Shown here: one piece after another, positions 27,801-33,796 of the stretch
Layout: the number at the start of each line of letters is the position of its first letter
How positions within the stretch are numbered: position 1 is the first letter of the stretch
IMG/VR virus record: IMGVR_UViG_3300031766_000031
Coordinates: 1-33,819 of that record
DNA from: a virus
Length of the DNA: 33,819 nucleotides
Strand: one strand, 5' to 3'
Translations under genes and position numbers: made by a program
Notes under the pieces: generated by a model
Database searches by the model: none
The model's input: the letters and a program-made list of their open reading frames with translations, nothing else
Told to the model about the DNA's origin: nothing

Positions 27801-28212
27801 CGGCGGCGGCATGGCAGGTGGCTTCGGTGCACCTGGTGGCTTCGGCGGTGGCATGGCAGGTGGCTTCGGTGCACCTGGTGGCTTCGGCGGTGGCATGGCA
27901 GGTGGCTTCAATGGCATTGCAGGAGGTGTTCCTGCCGAAGATGCATTTGGCGCCACCACAGGCGCCGGCACAACAGGTGGTTATGGTTCTGGGCGAGTTC
28001 GAGTGTTACAAGCTGAAACAAATGGTACTGGGGTCACCTCACATGCAGGGAGTTCGAATTCTTGGCCAGGCATTGAAATAGAGGGCATTGAAATAGAGGG
28101 TCTCGCCACTGTGACATCTGAGGCATCAAGAGGCATGAACCAGGAACAACAATCGAATAACAATACGAGAAACACTGGGACAACCCGGGTACCAAGCAAC
28201 TATCGTTTTTAA
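24841..28212 (+). CDS. Fn3-containing virion protein with a glycine-rich repeat tail, 1,123 aa
   Basis: Three parts can be seen. Residues 1-480 are mixed sequence without a known domain. Residues about 484-550 and 680-750 look like fibronectin-type-III folds: Y-T-Y-S-I-Y-A-I in the first, and T-P-N-T-D-Y-Y-L-I-C-R-A-I-D in the second. A short block near 833-860 (K-F-K-F-R-L-K-S-K-H-T-G-K, I-D-L-N-V-T-F) resembles a motif I remember from related phage structural proteins. From about residue 955 the protein becomes glycine-rich, with near-identical 14-residue repeats (G-G-F-G-G-G-M-A-G-G-F-G-A-P) at about 972-1023. It then ends in a polar, probably disordered tail of ~75 residues with a duplicated G-I-E-I-E. 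Fn3 and glycine-rich segments in phage tails usually lie in exposed fibres or adhesins; that role is inferred. A 98-bp gap follows, so this is likely the last gene of its transcription block. Confidence 0.78.
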   Translation: MTEENTYNPCDETGERSATHSLESGLAGSLSQFAKAEFEEISGSAAAFPIPQPPEASNYDSLRKVVMVNRSHYFAGHPSALRPSHFRSTQEAFSIAGDNSILATSVDSLRYVLGKQILLDQSKNVVPAQLDNPGLKYKKRNIRTSDDTPGVYVTNGVIEVDREYFERGYQNLNSQGGSFDRLIKSIVYGSPDSGFQNLSYPNILGGHPNTQRLIDTTFSAPAAYSLVESESSESTMDRVEMVASSYKSILELNPNPFKLGDSVYRKYKEKMEPELSQIHGHPEYDEVQKFPADQIQEILEINRIAMEEAESPYWSSAQGILETHVKITFSMHHYSPVAEIFKNNNMDTYVLELMSDVPLSGQTAYVQVLDQVESSMSEQFSHTRPMGTINDRLVEIYRPADASIIPKLQELRPAGYVSALQQKNTIELNSEEYPLSHPDVSRKGLQAQVYNNNLNKLLSELETELEEKKRTFDNIMEDGSQCHSEVVAYRIEKRIKETGAPVQNFYFFNDPDTTEMTFYDTQVKHGINYTYSIYAINFVVGCEYKYISGPGRMYPGPFNTARRRRGRGEGSSAPTKQHFMFSVESRDLYQLIESPYYQEDIEVLGAPPLPPGIDITPVGSYNQQRGDFDYIEGNLFNISLAPRAGEIIAEAPVQILDQDARSIDRMIASSPRGLLGEVVYKGDNLPTEYQVLIIDKPPISYGDFSSARVISMYSAASIVAITPNTDYYLICRAIDFSGISNPSEVYKVRINSSAAGNSLNFDVQGFAQPGVKSLISFRDSLMIAPAPAQSTVNYTAVPGAREGTAEFYQSAPHSAQLTLGVSKNEEDLVWDKKFKFRLKSKHTGKAIDLNVTFKEKKFVKVPANEPGGVYIPSMRNIAITEDVLPVPQLSETDINGTGMFENLPEISNLPTFQSDFDFQFDAEFADNMINLRGITDAMADLGVLSDLANTLAGVGTPGTGFGFGSTGGYDTGFGGGMAGGFGAPGGFGGGMAGGFGAPGGFGGGMAGGFGAPGGFGGGMAGGFNGIAGGVPAEDAFGATTGAGTTGGYGSGRVRVLQAETNGTGVTSHAGSSNSWPGIEIEGIEIEGLATVTSEASRGMNQEQQSNNNTRNTGTTRVPSNYRF
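27754..27909 (+). repeat. 42-bp in-frame tandem repeat, about 3.7 copies
   Basis: The unit starts GGCTTCGGCGGTGGCATGGC and repeats every 42 bases; the shared ATGG core recurs at 27769, 27811, 27853 and 27895. Three copies are complete and the fourth breaks off near 27909. By eye I see only a GGT/GGC difference, in the second copy. Each unit encodes 14 glycine-rich residues, so gain or loss of a copy keeps the frame. Confidence 0.93.
28069..28098 (+). repeat. 15-bp direct tandem duplication
   Basis: GGCATTGAAATAGAG occurs twice back to back (28069-28083 and 28084-28098), encoding two copies of G-I-E-I-E in the tail of the 1,123-aa protein. It is exact, which suggests a recent slippage event or pressure to keep it. 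Confidence 0.9.
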
Positions 28213-28223
28213 AAACAACGATA
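28201..28223 (+). other. Small hairpin over the stop codon of the 1,123-aa gene
   Basis: TATCGTT (28201-28207) is the exact reverse complement of AACGATA (28217-28223), giving a 7-bp stem with a 9-base loop that holds the TAA stop. No run of T follows, so it is not a standard intrinsic terminator. A role in mRNA end processing or stability is only possible. Confidence 0.4.
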
Positions 28224-28310
28224 TGAAAGAAATAAATCATTACAAATAAAAGAAATATTAAAAATAAAATACTATTTATTAATGATTTTACAAGTAAAAG
28301 GAGTACTATA
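28213..28310 (+). promoter_or_regulatory. 98-bp AT-rich intergenic region, candidate promoter
   Basis: This is the only gap over 40 bp in the window and is markedly AT-rich. It holds a 9-bp inverted repeat, AAATCATTA (28234-28242) with TAATGATTT (28280-28288). A smaller one, AATAAA (28263-28268) with TTTATT (28275-28280), lies inside it. I cannot point to a convincing -35/-10 pair or a T4-type late promoter (TATAAATA). Its place between two blocks of virion genes makes a promoter or processing site reasonable. Confidence 0.4.
28298..28303 (+). promoter_or_regulatory. Shine-Dalgarno site of the 344-aa gene
   Basis: AAGGAG lies seven bases before the ATG at 28311 and fixes that start. Confidence 0.75.
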
Positions 28311-29345
28311 ATGGCGTTTTTAGATAATTCTGGAGATATTATACTAGATGCGGTCTTAACAGACCTAGGTAGAAAGATGTTAGCAGCCGGAAATTTCCGC
28401 ATACACAAGTTTGCTTTGGGGGATGAAGAGATCGACTATTCGCTCTACAACACCTCGGATACACGCGGTAATGCTTTCTACGATCTTGAAATAATGCAAA
28501 CGCCAATATTAGAAGCTTTTACTAGCGATCAGTCTCTAATGAAGTCTAGACTGGTAACGTTAACTCAGAACAACATATTGTACATGCCAATCCTCAAGAT
28601 GAACAACAAGTATAATTCTTGTAAGCCAGATGCAAACTTGAATGGATTTAACTTAATTGCAGATACCGTCACGTATTCGGGAAACAACGTGTTCAATTCT
28701 GTAGCTGAAGCCGGCTTTTTGCACGGTGTTCCTAGGGAATATGCATCAACCACGACGCACATCTGTATCGATCAGGGTATAGACTCTAGCGACAATGGAC
28801 AATCCATTGCAACTAGAATGCGCCCAGAGCTTCTTGAGACCGCGTTTGACATCAAGGTCGACGCAAGACTACTTACTATCGATAATTTTATTGGAGGCCA
28901 AACAAAGACAGCGCCGGCAACAACTGTTACCATCGACGATGACGGCATAGCTACTTACAGGATACAGCAGGGTGTCGGAGATTCATCGATTGTCGGCCCA
29001 TATGACCCATCTAGAGCCTTCGCCGGCGAGCGGTCACGCGAGGATATACTTTCTGCTGACCAGACGCGTCTAACGGCGATTAGAGACACTTCAGAGGTGT
29101 TCGCAGGTCCACTCGGAAACGTCCTAAGAATAGCACCTCGCACAACCCCAGCAATTCAGACTTCAACTTCTTTGTTCACTGAGTTAGGGTCTGATGGGGC
29201 GGATCTCTTATTCAGGGGTGTCTCAGCCGGCATTGACGTATATAAGTACATTGACACAACGATTAGCGTGACTGGTATTACAACAGGATACACACTAGAT
29301 ATTCCAATTCGAATCATTAAGGGTTCCGCTTTTACATCACCATAA
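28311..29345 (+). CDS. Putative virion protein, L-T-x-x-G-R N-terminal family, second copy
   Basis: This 344-aa protein opens with F-L-D-N-S-G-D-I-I, A-V-L-T-D-L-G-R, L-A-A-G-N-F-R and then G-D-E-E-I-D-Y. The same pattern opens the 280-aa protein at 20897, so the N-terminal ~45 residues form a shared domain. The remaining parts do not obviously align. The rest is beta-rich with Asp-rich turns (V-T-I-D-D-D-G-I-A-T-Y near residue 206) and no catalytic motif. I remember such proteins as common hypothetical structural genes in large marine phages. It has its own strong Shine-Dalgarno site and is the first gene after the 98-bp gap, so it may start a separate transcript with the two genes behind it. 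A role in the tail or fibre attachment is inferred from neighbours only. Confidence 0.78.
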   Translation: MAFLDNSGDIILDAVLTDLGRKMLAAGNFRIHKFALGDEEIDYSLYNTSDTRGNAFYDLEIMQTPILEAFTSDQSLMKSRLVTLTQNNILYMPILKMNNKYNSCKPDANLNGFNLIADTVTYSGNNVFNSVAEAGFLHGVPREYASTTTHICIDQGIDSSDNGQSIATRMRPELLETAFDIKVDARLLTIDNFIGGQTKTAPATTVTIDDDGIATYRIQQGVGDSSIVGPYDPSRAFAGERSREDILSADQTRLTAIRDTSEVFAGPLGNVLRIAPRTTPAIQTSTSLFTELGSDGADLLFRGVSAGIDVYKYIDTTISVTGITTGYTLDIPIRIIKGSAFTSP

Positions 29346-29364
29346 TAACTACTAGGAGAAACAA

Positions 29365-30480
29365 ATGGCCATTTCGTTTAAAACATTAACTCAAAAAGAC
29401 AGAACACAATCTAGAACTCTGTTGCATGAGTCTATCCCCATCACGGGCACCTTGGTGTCTGGGACTTACAATCTTCAGTCGAATCTTCTGAGAGAAGATA
29501 ACATTAAGACTTTTTCGCACGGAATGTTTCAATCCGTATATGATTATCCTTATGCTAGTTCATCTGCAAATCACATATTTGATATCTCGGCTGGATTCAG
29601 CTCGTCACACACCGGGTCACTGTCAGCCTCTGCCGCAACAAACACGGTATCCCAGGTGGCAAAGAAGGTAAATATATACAACCAAATGGCTCAGGTCCTG
29701 TGTGGGTATGATACCAATTCTACTGTTAGACCATTCGACGCTGATGGCGACTTAAGTGGTGATGGCGGAATCAAACATGCAAATGCAATATTCTTGAACT
29801 TCTCTCGATTGTTAGTTAAGGATGAAATCAAGAAAGGTAGCTTCTCGTTAGAGTTGGGTACCAGCTCAATAAGTAATCATACCAACCAATCTCTTGCTCC
29901 ATTTATTGGCGTAAAGACGATTACAGATGTGGGGTCGCTAACTTCTTATAAGGTGAACTCCCCAGCCGGCGAATACGGAATATTAAAAGAAAATGGCACT
30001 AACCTCAATGTGGGATTGATCTATTATCAGGCCGGCATCGCGGTTCTTACTTCCTCTGTGTTTAACTCTGGAGCCAACAACTCAGTGCACACCCTCATGA
30101 CCACCGGTGCCGCCGCTGGAGATAGTGCCATCGGAATGTTGACTGGGTCTACGATTGATGTTTTCGCGGATGCCATCCGTAAGAGAATAAAGAACGTATC
30201 GTTCAATAATACTACTGAGCTTAACTCTTCAATCTTTTTCTGCAGAGCTAACCATGATGAATTTAATTATAGCTCGAACCCAACATACTTGACAGGCTCC
30301 AAGATAAGAGTAAAAGCAGGTACAAGCGGTAACGAGGCTTTGAATCCTCCATCTGCATATGTCACATCGGTTGGGCTATACTCGCCAGACAATAAGCTTC
30401 TGGCTGTTGCGAAACTTTCAGAGCCCCTCAGAAAAGATCCAACAAATGAGCTGACCTTGAGGGTCCGATTGGATTACTAA
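29365..30480 (+). CDS. Putative tail/fibre virion protein, 371 aa
   Basis: I recognise the family but not a named domain. A conserved-looking N-terminal block lies around residues 49-75 (F-S-H-G-M-F-Q-S-V-Y-D-Y-P-Y followed by S-S-S-A-N-H-I-F-D). The C-terminal third has I-Y-Y-Q-A-G-I-A-V-L-T-S-S, then E-F-N-Y-S-S-N-P-T-Y-L, and ends with V-G-L-Y, L-L-A-V-A-K-L and R-V-R-L-D-Y. These blocks recur in the next gene product, making the two paralogues. Ser, Thr, Asn and Gly are abundant and Cys is scarce, as in beta-rich virion proteins. No signal peptide, membrane segment or catalytic site is evident. AGGAG (29354-29358) precedes the ATG by six bases. The next gene follows after only three bases. 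A fibre or tail-decorating role is inferred. Confidence 0.75.
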   Translation: MAISFKTLTQKDRTQSRTLLHESIPITGTLVSGTYNLQSNLLREDNIKTFSHGMFQSVYDYPYASSSANHIFDISAGFSSSHTGSLSASAATNTVSQVAKKVNIYNQMAQVLCGYDTNSTVRPFDADGDLSGDGGIKHANAIFLNFSRLLVKDEIKKGSFSLELGTSSISNHTNQSLAPFIGVKTITDVGSLTSYKVNSPAGEYGILKENGTNLNVGLIYYQAGIAVLTSSVFNSGANNSVHTLMTTGAAAGDSAIGMLTGSTIDVFADAIRKRIKNVSFNNTTELNSSIFFCRANHDEFNYSSNPTYLTGSKIRVKAGTSGNEALNPPSAYVTSVGLYSPDNKLLAVAKLSEPLRKDPTNELTLRVRLDY

Positions 30481-30483
30481 AAA

Positions 30484-31707
30484 ATGTCTCTGAAGAAGTT
30501 CCATTCCGGAGATATAATAAATTCAGTCTTGGCTACCAAGCCGGAAATAAACTTTATAGTCCATAAAGGCAGAGTCTTCCTCCAGCGCGAAAGACCATCT
30601 AGCGGTGATTTTTTAAACGCGATAAAACATGTCGACTCTGGTCATATAAGTTTGTATGAGATGAATGTCAATCGCCCGGCCGACTCAATGATCTCTTCCT
30701 ATATAGAAAAATCTAGTACCAGATATGCTTTCGGATCAGTCACCGGCAGTCAGTTTGATGACGACTCCATATATGAATTCGGGGATAAGATTATAAATGC
30801 ATACCCTTTATCTGCAAGCATCAGTAGAATATATATACCTCACGGCCCAAGTCACCCTTCCGGAGATCCCAGCCCCTATGGTGTCATCCATGGCCATTAT
30901 ACTACAGTGCATGCCAACAAAAAATATATTAGAGCATTGCAAAACCCAATAAGTTCCACTGGTCGCTTCGGAGTGACTAGCGATTATGGCCATTTAACAC
31001 AATCTTCAGTTAACCTAATATGTATCCCCGGGATTTTTTATGGCTCTTCAGTGAGCCCAGGCTCCATCGAATTAAACCATTATATCACAGGCGCCTTATA
31101 CGCTACAGCCAGAGATTTATACAGCGACGGCCGCATTATCCAAACATATCCAACTACAGGATCTCAAATCGGCGTTGCAATCTATAATCAAGGGATACTA
31201 GCTCTCACTTCGTCAGACAATTTGGTCACTGATGGTACTGGCTATGTAGACAATTTCTTATCTGATAGTGCCACAACTGGCTCAACTTGGTTGACATTCG
31301 GAACCGGAATGTCACAAGTGGGAACTGCAGTCACCTCAGGATCAGCAGTTAGTTCTTCTTATTCAGTTTCGTTCAAGGGCGTGAGTAACATTCCAACTAT
31401 GACCATGTTTGCTTACTCCGAAAAGGGAGAAGATAACTTTTCACACAACCCTACTTTTTTAAAGTCTACAGTCGGCGCTCGAGCAGAACTTACTGAAGAT
31501 CAGTACGTAGAATCGAAAAGAGACGTAAAAAAGATAAACAAATCAGTATACGCTGACTACGAAGAGGAATTCGATAACAACACTTACATATCAAAGGTGG
31601 GGATATATGATGAAAACAGGAACCTCATTGCAGTTGCAACTTTAGCTAACCCGATTAAGAAGACAGAGAAGCGCGACTTCATGATAAAGATGAAGATGGA
31701 CTTCTAA
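30484..31707 (+). CDS. Putative tail/fibre virion protein, 407 aa, paralogue of upstream gene
   Basis: The C-terminal ~170 residues follow the same plan as the 371-aa protein: A-I-Y-N-Q-G-I-L-A-L-T-S-S, then F-S-H-N-P-T-F-L, then V-G-I-Y, L-I-A-V-A-T-L and a final K-M-K-M-D-F. Between N-P-T-F-L and the terminal block it carries about 20 more residues, charged and Lys/Glu-rich, than its neighbour. The N-terminal halves differ, so the pair looks like a shared assembly or attachment domain with different variable parts. The ATG follows the previous stop by three bases with no clear Shine-Dalgarno site, so translation probably depends on coupling to the upstream gene. It ends the virion block: the next gene is the J-domain protein. 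Confidence 0.74.
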   Translation: MSLKKFHSGDIINSVLATKPEINFIVHKGRVFLQRERPSSGDFLNAIKHVDSGHISLYEMNVNRPADSMISSYIEKSSTRYAFGSVTGSQFDDDSIYEFGDKIINAYPLSASISRIYIPHGPSHPSGDPSPYGVIHGHYTTVHANKKYIRALQNPISSTGRFGVTSDYGHLTQSSVNLICIPGIFYGSSVSPGSIELNHYITGALYATARDLYSDGRIIQTYPTTGSQIGVAIYNQGILALTSSDNLVTDGTGYVDNFLSDSATTGSTWLTFGTGMSQVGTAVTSGSAVSSSYSVSFKGVSNIPTMTMFAYSEKGEDNFSHNPTFLKSTVGARAELTEDQYVESKRDVKKINKSVYADYEEEFDNNTYISKVGIYDENRNLIAVATLANPIKKTEKRDFMIKMKMDF

Positions 31708-31709
31708 AA

Positions 31710-32387
31710 GTGAAGCACAAGTCTCGCAAGCTGAAGTTTTTAACAGTGAAGCTCAAGTCGATGCAGTCTGAATTGGAAATATCAAAAGAAATTTTACAAA
31801 CCGCGGGCACCGAAGTCGAAAAGATCTACAGGGAAAAGTACATCCAGCAAGACAAGACCACGGCTCCTGAATCCACATCTGAAATGGAAGAATATTCCGA
31901 ACCAGAACAAAGAGCTCCCCCAAGCCAAGAAGGCGTATCGGAGACTTCAAATCCGGAACCAGAACCAAAAGAACCCCCAAACCCAGAAGATGTACTGGAG
32001 TCTTCAAAAAAAAATGCAGATCCCAAATCTAAAAAGATATTCCGCAAGATTGCAACGAAGATACATCCAGATAAGTTGGCCCAGATTGAAGATGAGTATG
32101 AAAAAGAGGTCAAGCGCAGATTGTACAGTAAAGCCATCACTGCTTTTGAAGAAGGTGACATATTGTTGTTAGCTGAGATAGCGATTGACTTGGATATTGA
32201 CATTCCGGAAATAGATGAGCAAAGATTACAGTTGACAGAACAGAAAATATCTAGTATAAAAGAAGAGATAAAAGTGATAGAATCAACCATGGTTTGGCAT
32301 TGGTTCTTTTGTGAGGGTGTCGAAGCAAAAGAAAAGATATTAAACAAACTACTGGAGTTGATGCATGAAAAATATACTAGGTCTTGA
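31710..32387 (+). CDS. J-domain (DnaJ-like) protein
   Basis: The start is GTG, two bases after the previous stop; an in-frame ATG at 31761 is the alternative. The first ~50 residues are Lys-rich helix. Residues about 52-100 are a Pro/Glu/Ser-rich disordered linker with imperfect P-E-P-E-type repeats. A J-domain-like unit follows: K-K-I-F-R-K-I-A-T-K-I-H-P-D-K, with the HPD signature at 119-121, and then a helix rich in Lys/Arg. The order is unusual, because the J domain normally sits at the N-terminus in DnaJ. The last 60 residues are helical, with I-K-E-E-I-K and a C-terminal Lys/Glu helix. J proteins stimulate the ATPase of Hsp70/DnaK; the likely partner is the host DnaK, since no chaperone gene is seen here. 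A role in virion assembly or replication-complex remodelling is inferred. It overlaps the resolvase gene by 23 bp. Confidence 0.83.
   Translation: MKHKSRKLKFLTVKLKSMQSELEISKEILQTAGTEVEKIYREKYIQQDKTTAPESTSEMEEYSEPEQRAPPSQEGVSETSNPEPEPKEPPNPEDVLESSKKNADPKSKKIFRKIATKIHPDKLAQIEDEYEKEVKRRLYSKAITAFEEGDILLLAEIAIDLDIDIPEIDEQRLQLTEQKISSIKEEIKVIESTMVWHWFFCEGVEAKEKILNKLLELMHEKYTRS
32354..32357 (+). promoter_or_regulatory. Shine-Dalgarno site of the resolvase gene inside the J-domain gene
   Basis: GGAG lies seven bases before the ATG at 32365, within the last coding stretch of the J-domain gene, and supports the 23-bp overlap of the two genes. Confidence 0.6.
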
Positions 32388-32904
32388 TATTTCTACCTCC
32401 ATTACAGGTGCCACCTTAATAAGCGACGGAAAGATAATCGAAAGCTTATATTGGGATACCCGAAATAAGAGATACTTTCCAACGCTTTATGAGAAAGCAA
32501 TGCTTATAAAGCAGAATCTTCTGGATCTTCGATCGAAATACGAAATAGACGAGATTTTTATAGAGCAGTCCCTTCAATCTTTCCGTTCAGGCTTCTCTTC
32601 AGCAAAAACTTTATCGACATTATCGCGATTTAATGGTATAGTATCTTGGTTATGTTTCGATAATTTTAAAATACAACCACAGATGATCGCAGCCTCTTCA
32701 GCCAGGAAACAAGCCGGAGTAGGTATTAAGAGAGGCGATAATGCAAAAGAAAAGGTCCTTCAGTTTGTTCTTGACAGATTCCCCCAAATTGATATACAAT
32801 ATACAAAGCATGGAAATCCCAAGCCCGGGATGTACGATCTGTGCGACAGTATTATAATAGCACTAGCGGGAGAAAAAGTTGTCGGAGAAACTAAAATTAC
32901 TTAA
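32365..32904 (+). CDS. RuvC-like Holliday junction resolvase
   Basis: This 179-aa protein has the RNase H fold signature of RuvC and is close to the family's usual length. The acidic residues fall in the expected places. Asp8 is in G-L-D-I-S-T-S-I-T-G on the first strand. Glu67 is in I-F-I-E-Q. Asp158 and Asp161 are in Y-D-L-C-D-S-I-I-I-A-L, with the same three-residue spacing as the last two acidic residues of E. coli RuvC. The family cuts four-way DNA junctions using two metal ions; in phages it resolves branched replicative DNA before packaging. T4 uses an unrelated enzyme (gp49) for this. The gene lies between the J-domain and primase genes and overlaps both, which suggests coupled translation. 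A role as a more general branched-DNA nuclease is also possible. Confidence 0.9.
   Translation: MKNILGLDISTSITGATLISDGKIIESLYWDTRNKRYFPTLYEKAMLIKQNLLDLRSKYEIDEIFIEQSLQSFRSGFSSAKTLSTLSRFNGIVSWLCFDNFKIQPQMIAASSARKQAGVGIKRGDNAKEKVLQFVLDRFPQIDIQYTKHGNPKPGMYDLCDSIIIALAGEKVVGETKIT
32868..32872 (+). promoter_or_regulatory. Shine-Dalgarno site supporting the TTG start of the primase
   Basis: GGGAG lies six bases before the TTG at 32879. No ATG in this frame precedes the zinc-finger cysteines, so the TTG start is needed to keep the domain whole. Confidence 0.6.
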
Positions 32905-33796
32905 AAAGGCCCTAGGTAAATGCTGGACCAATGAGGAAGAACACCAATTTCACTGCCCTAAATGTAATCACCACAAGCTAAAACTCTCAGTCAATATTGA
33001 CAAAGGAGTTTTCAAGTGCTGGATTTGTGACTACTCAGGGACTAAAATTTCCCCACTCATTCGCAGGTTTGCTCCATCCTACTATGCAGACTGGCGTTTG
33101 CTTGAGGGCGAGGTCGACCTGGACAAATACGACACTATCTTTGCAGAGCAAGAAGAACTACCACCTCAGGTAATCGATTTACCAGAGAATTTCCAAACAC
33201 TTACAGGTAAAAAGACGAGAGTAAAACGAAAAGCACTTAACTATCTTTACTCTAGAGGCTTTACAGACACCGACATCCTGGCATGGAAAATAGGCTTTTG
33301 TGATTTTGGAGAATACCAGGACAGGGTAATCGTCCCGTCTTTCGATGTTCAGGGAAATTTAAACTTCTTTATTGCTAGATCTTATACAGATGACTGGATG
33401 AAGTACAAGAACCCAAAAGTAAGCAAGGACATTATCTTTAATGGGTTGAACATTGATTGGGATAATGACATAATTTTAGTAGAGGGTGTGTTTGATGCAA
33501 TGAAGTGTAAAAACGCAATTCCTTTACTTGGCTCAACGCTTCGGGAAAACTCAATTCTATTCCAGAAAATCTGTGAAAGAAAGCCAAATGTCTACCTGGC
33601 TCTCGACGATGACGTGAAAGACAAAGAGTTCGGAATCGCAAAGAGATTAAGAGAATATGGAATAAATGCTATGTCCATTAAGATAACACCATACGCAGAC
33701 ATCGGAGAAATGCCAGTAGAAATCGTTGAAGAACGCAAACAAAATGCTGACATTGTTTCCGATTTAGACTATTTACATTATAAATTAGATTTTTAA
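32879..33796 (+). CDS. DNA primase (zinc finger plus Toprim)
   Basis: This is a 305-aa DnaG-type primase that would make RNA primers for lagging-strand synthesis. A CHC2-like zinc-binding unit has C-P-K-C at residues 26-29 and C-W-I-C at 47-50. The Toprim core follows: the glutamate motif I-L-V-E-G-V-F-D-A-M near residues 199-208, and the aspartates of A-L-D-D-D near 241-245. The N-terminal half of the catalytic core includes R-G-F-T-D-T-D-I and a V-I-V-P-S-F-D strand. There is no helicase domain, unlike T7 gp4, so a separate helicase is expected elsewhere, as in T4 where gp61 and gp41 are separate. The length is close to stand-alone phage primases. The start is TTG with a GGGAG site, and the gene overlaps the end of the resolvase gene by 26 bp. 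Confidence 0.93.
   Translation: MSEKLKLLKKALGKCWTNEEEHQFHCPKCNHHKLKLSVNIDKGVFKCWICDYSGTKISPLIRRFAPSYYADWRLLEGEVDLDKYDTIFAEQEELPPQVIDLPENFQTLTGKKTRVKRKALNYLYSRGFTDTDILAWKIGFCDFGEYQDRVIVPSFDVQGNLNFFIARSYTDDWMKYKNPKVSKDIIFNGLNIDWDNDIILVEGVFDAMKCKNAIPLLGSTLRENSILFQKICERKPNVYLALDDDVKDKEFGIAKRLREYGINAMSIKITPYADIGEMPVEIVEERKQNADIVSDLDYLHYKLDF

Noticed and set aside
27674-28081. Open frame of 135 codons overlapping the glycine repeat on the + strand, and two proline- or histidine-rich frames on the - strand (27683-27874, 27744-27971).
   Set aside because: They stay open because the 42-bp repeat has no stop in these phases. They have no start signals and lie within the real 1,123-aa gene.
31826-32347. 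173-codon frame on the - strand over the J-domain gene.
   Set aside because: The + strand frame has a clear HPD motif and operon context. The antisense protein is Ser/Phe-rich, as expected for a shadow of Glu/Lys codons.
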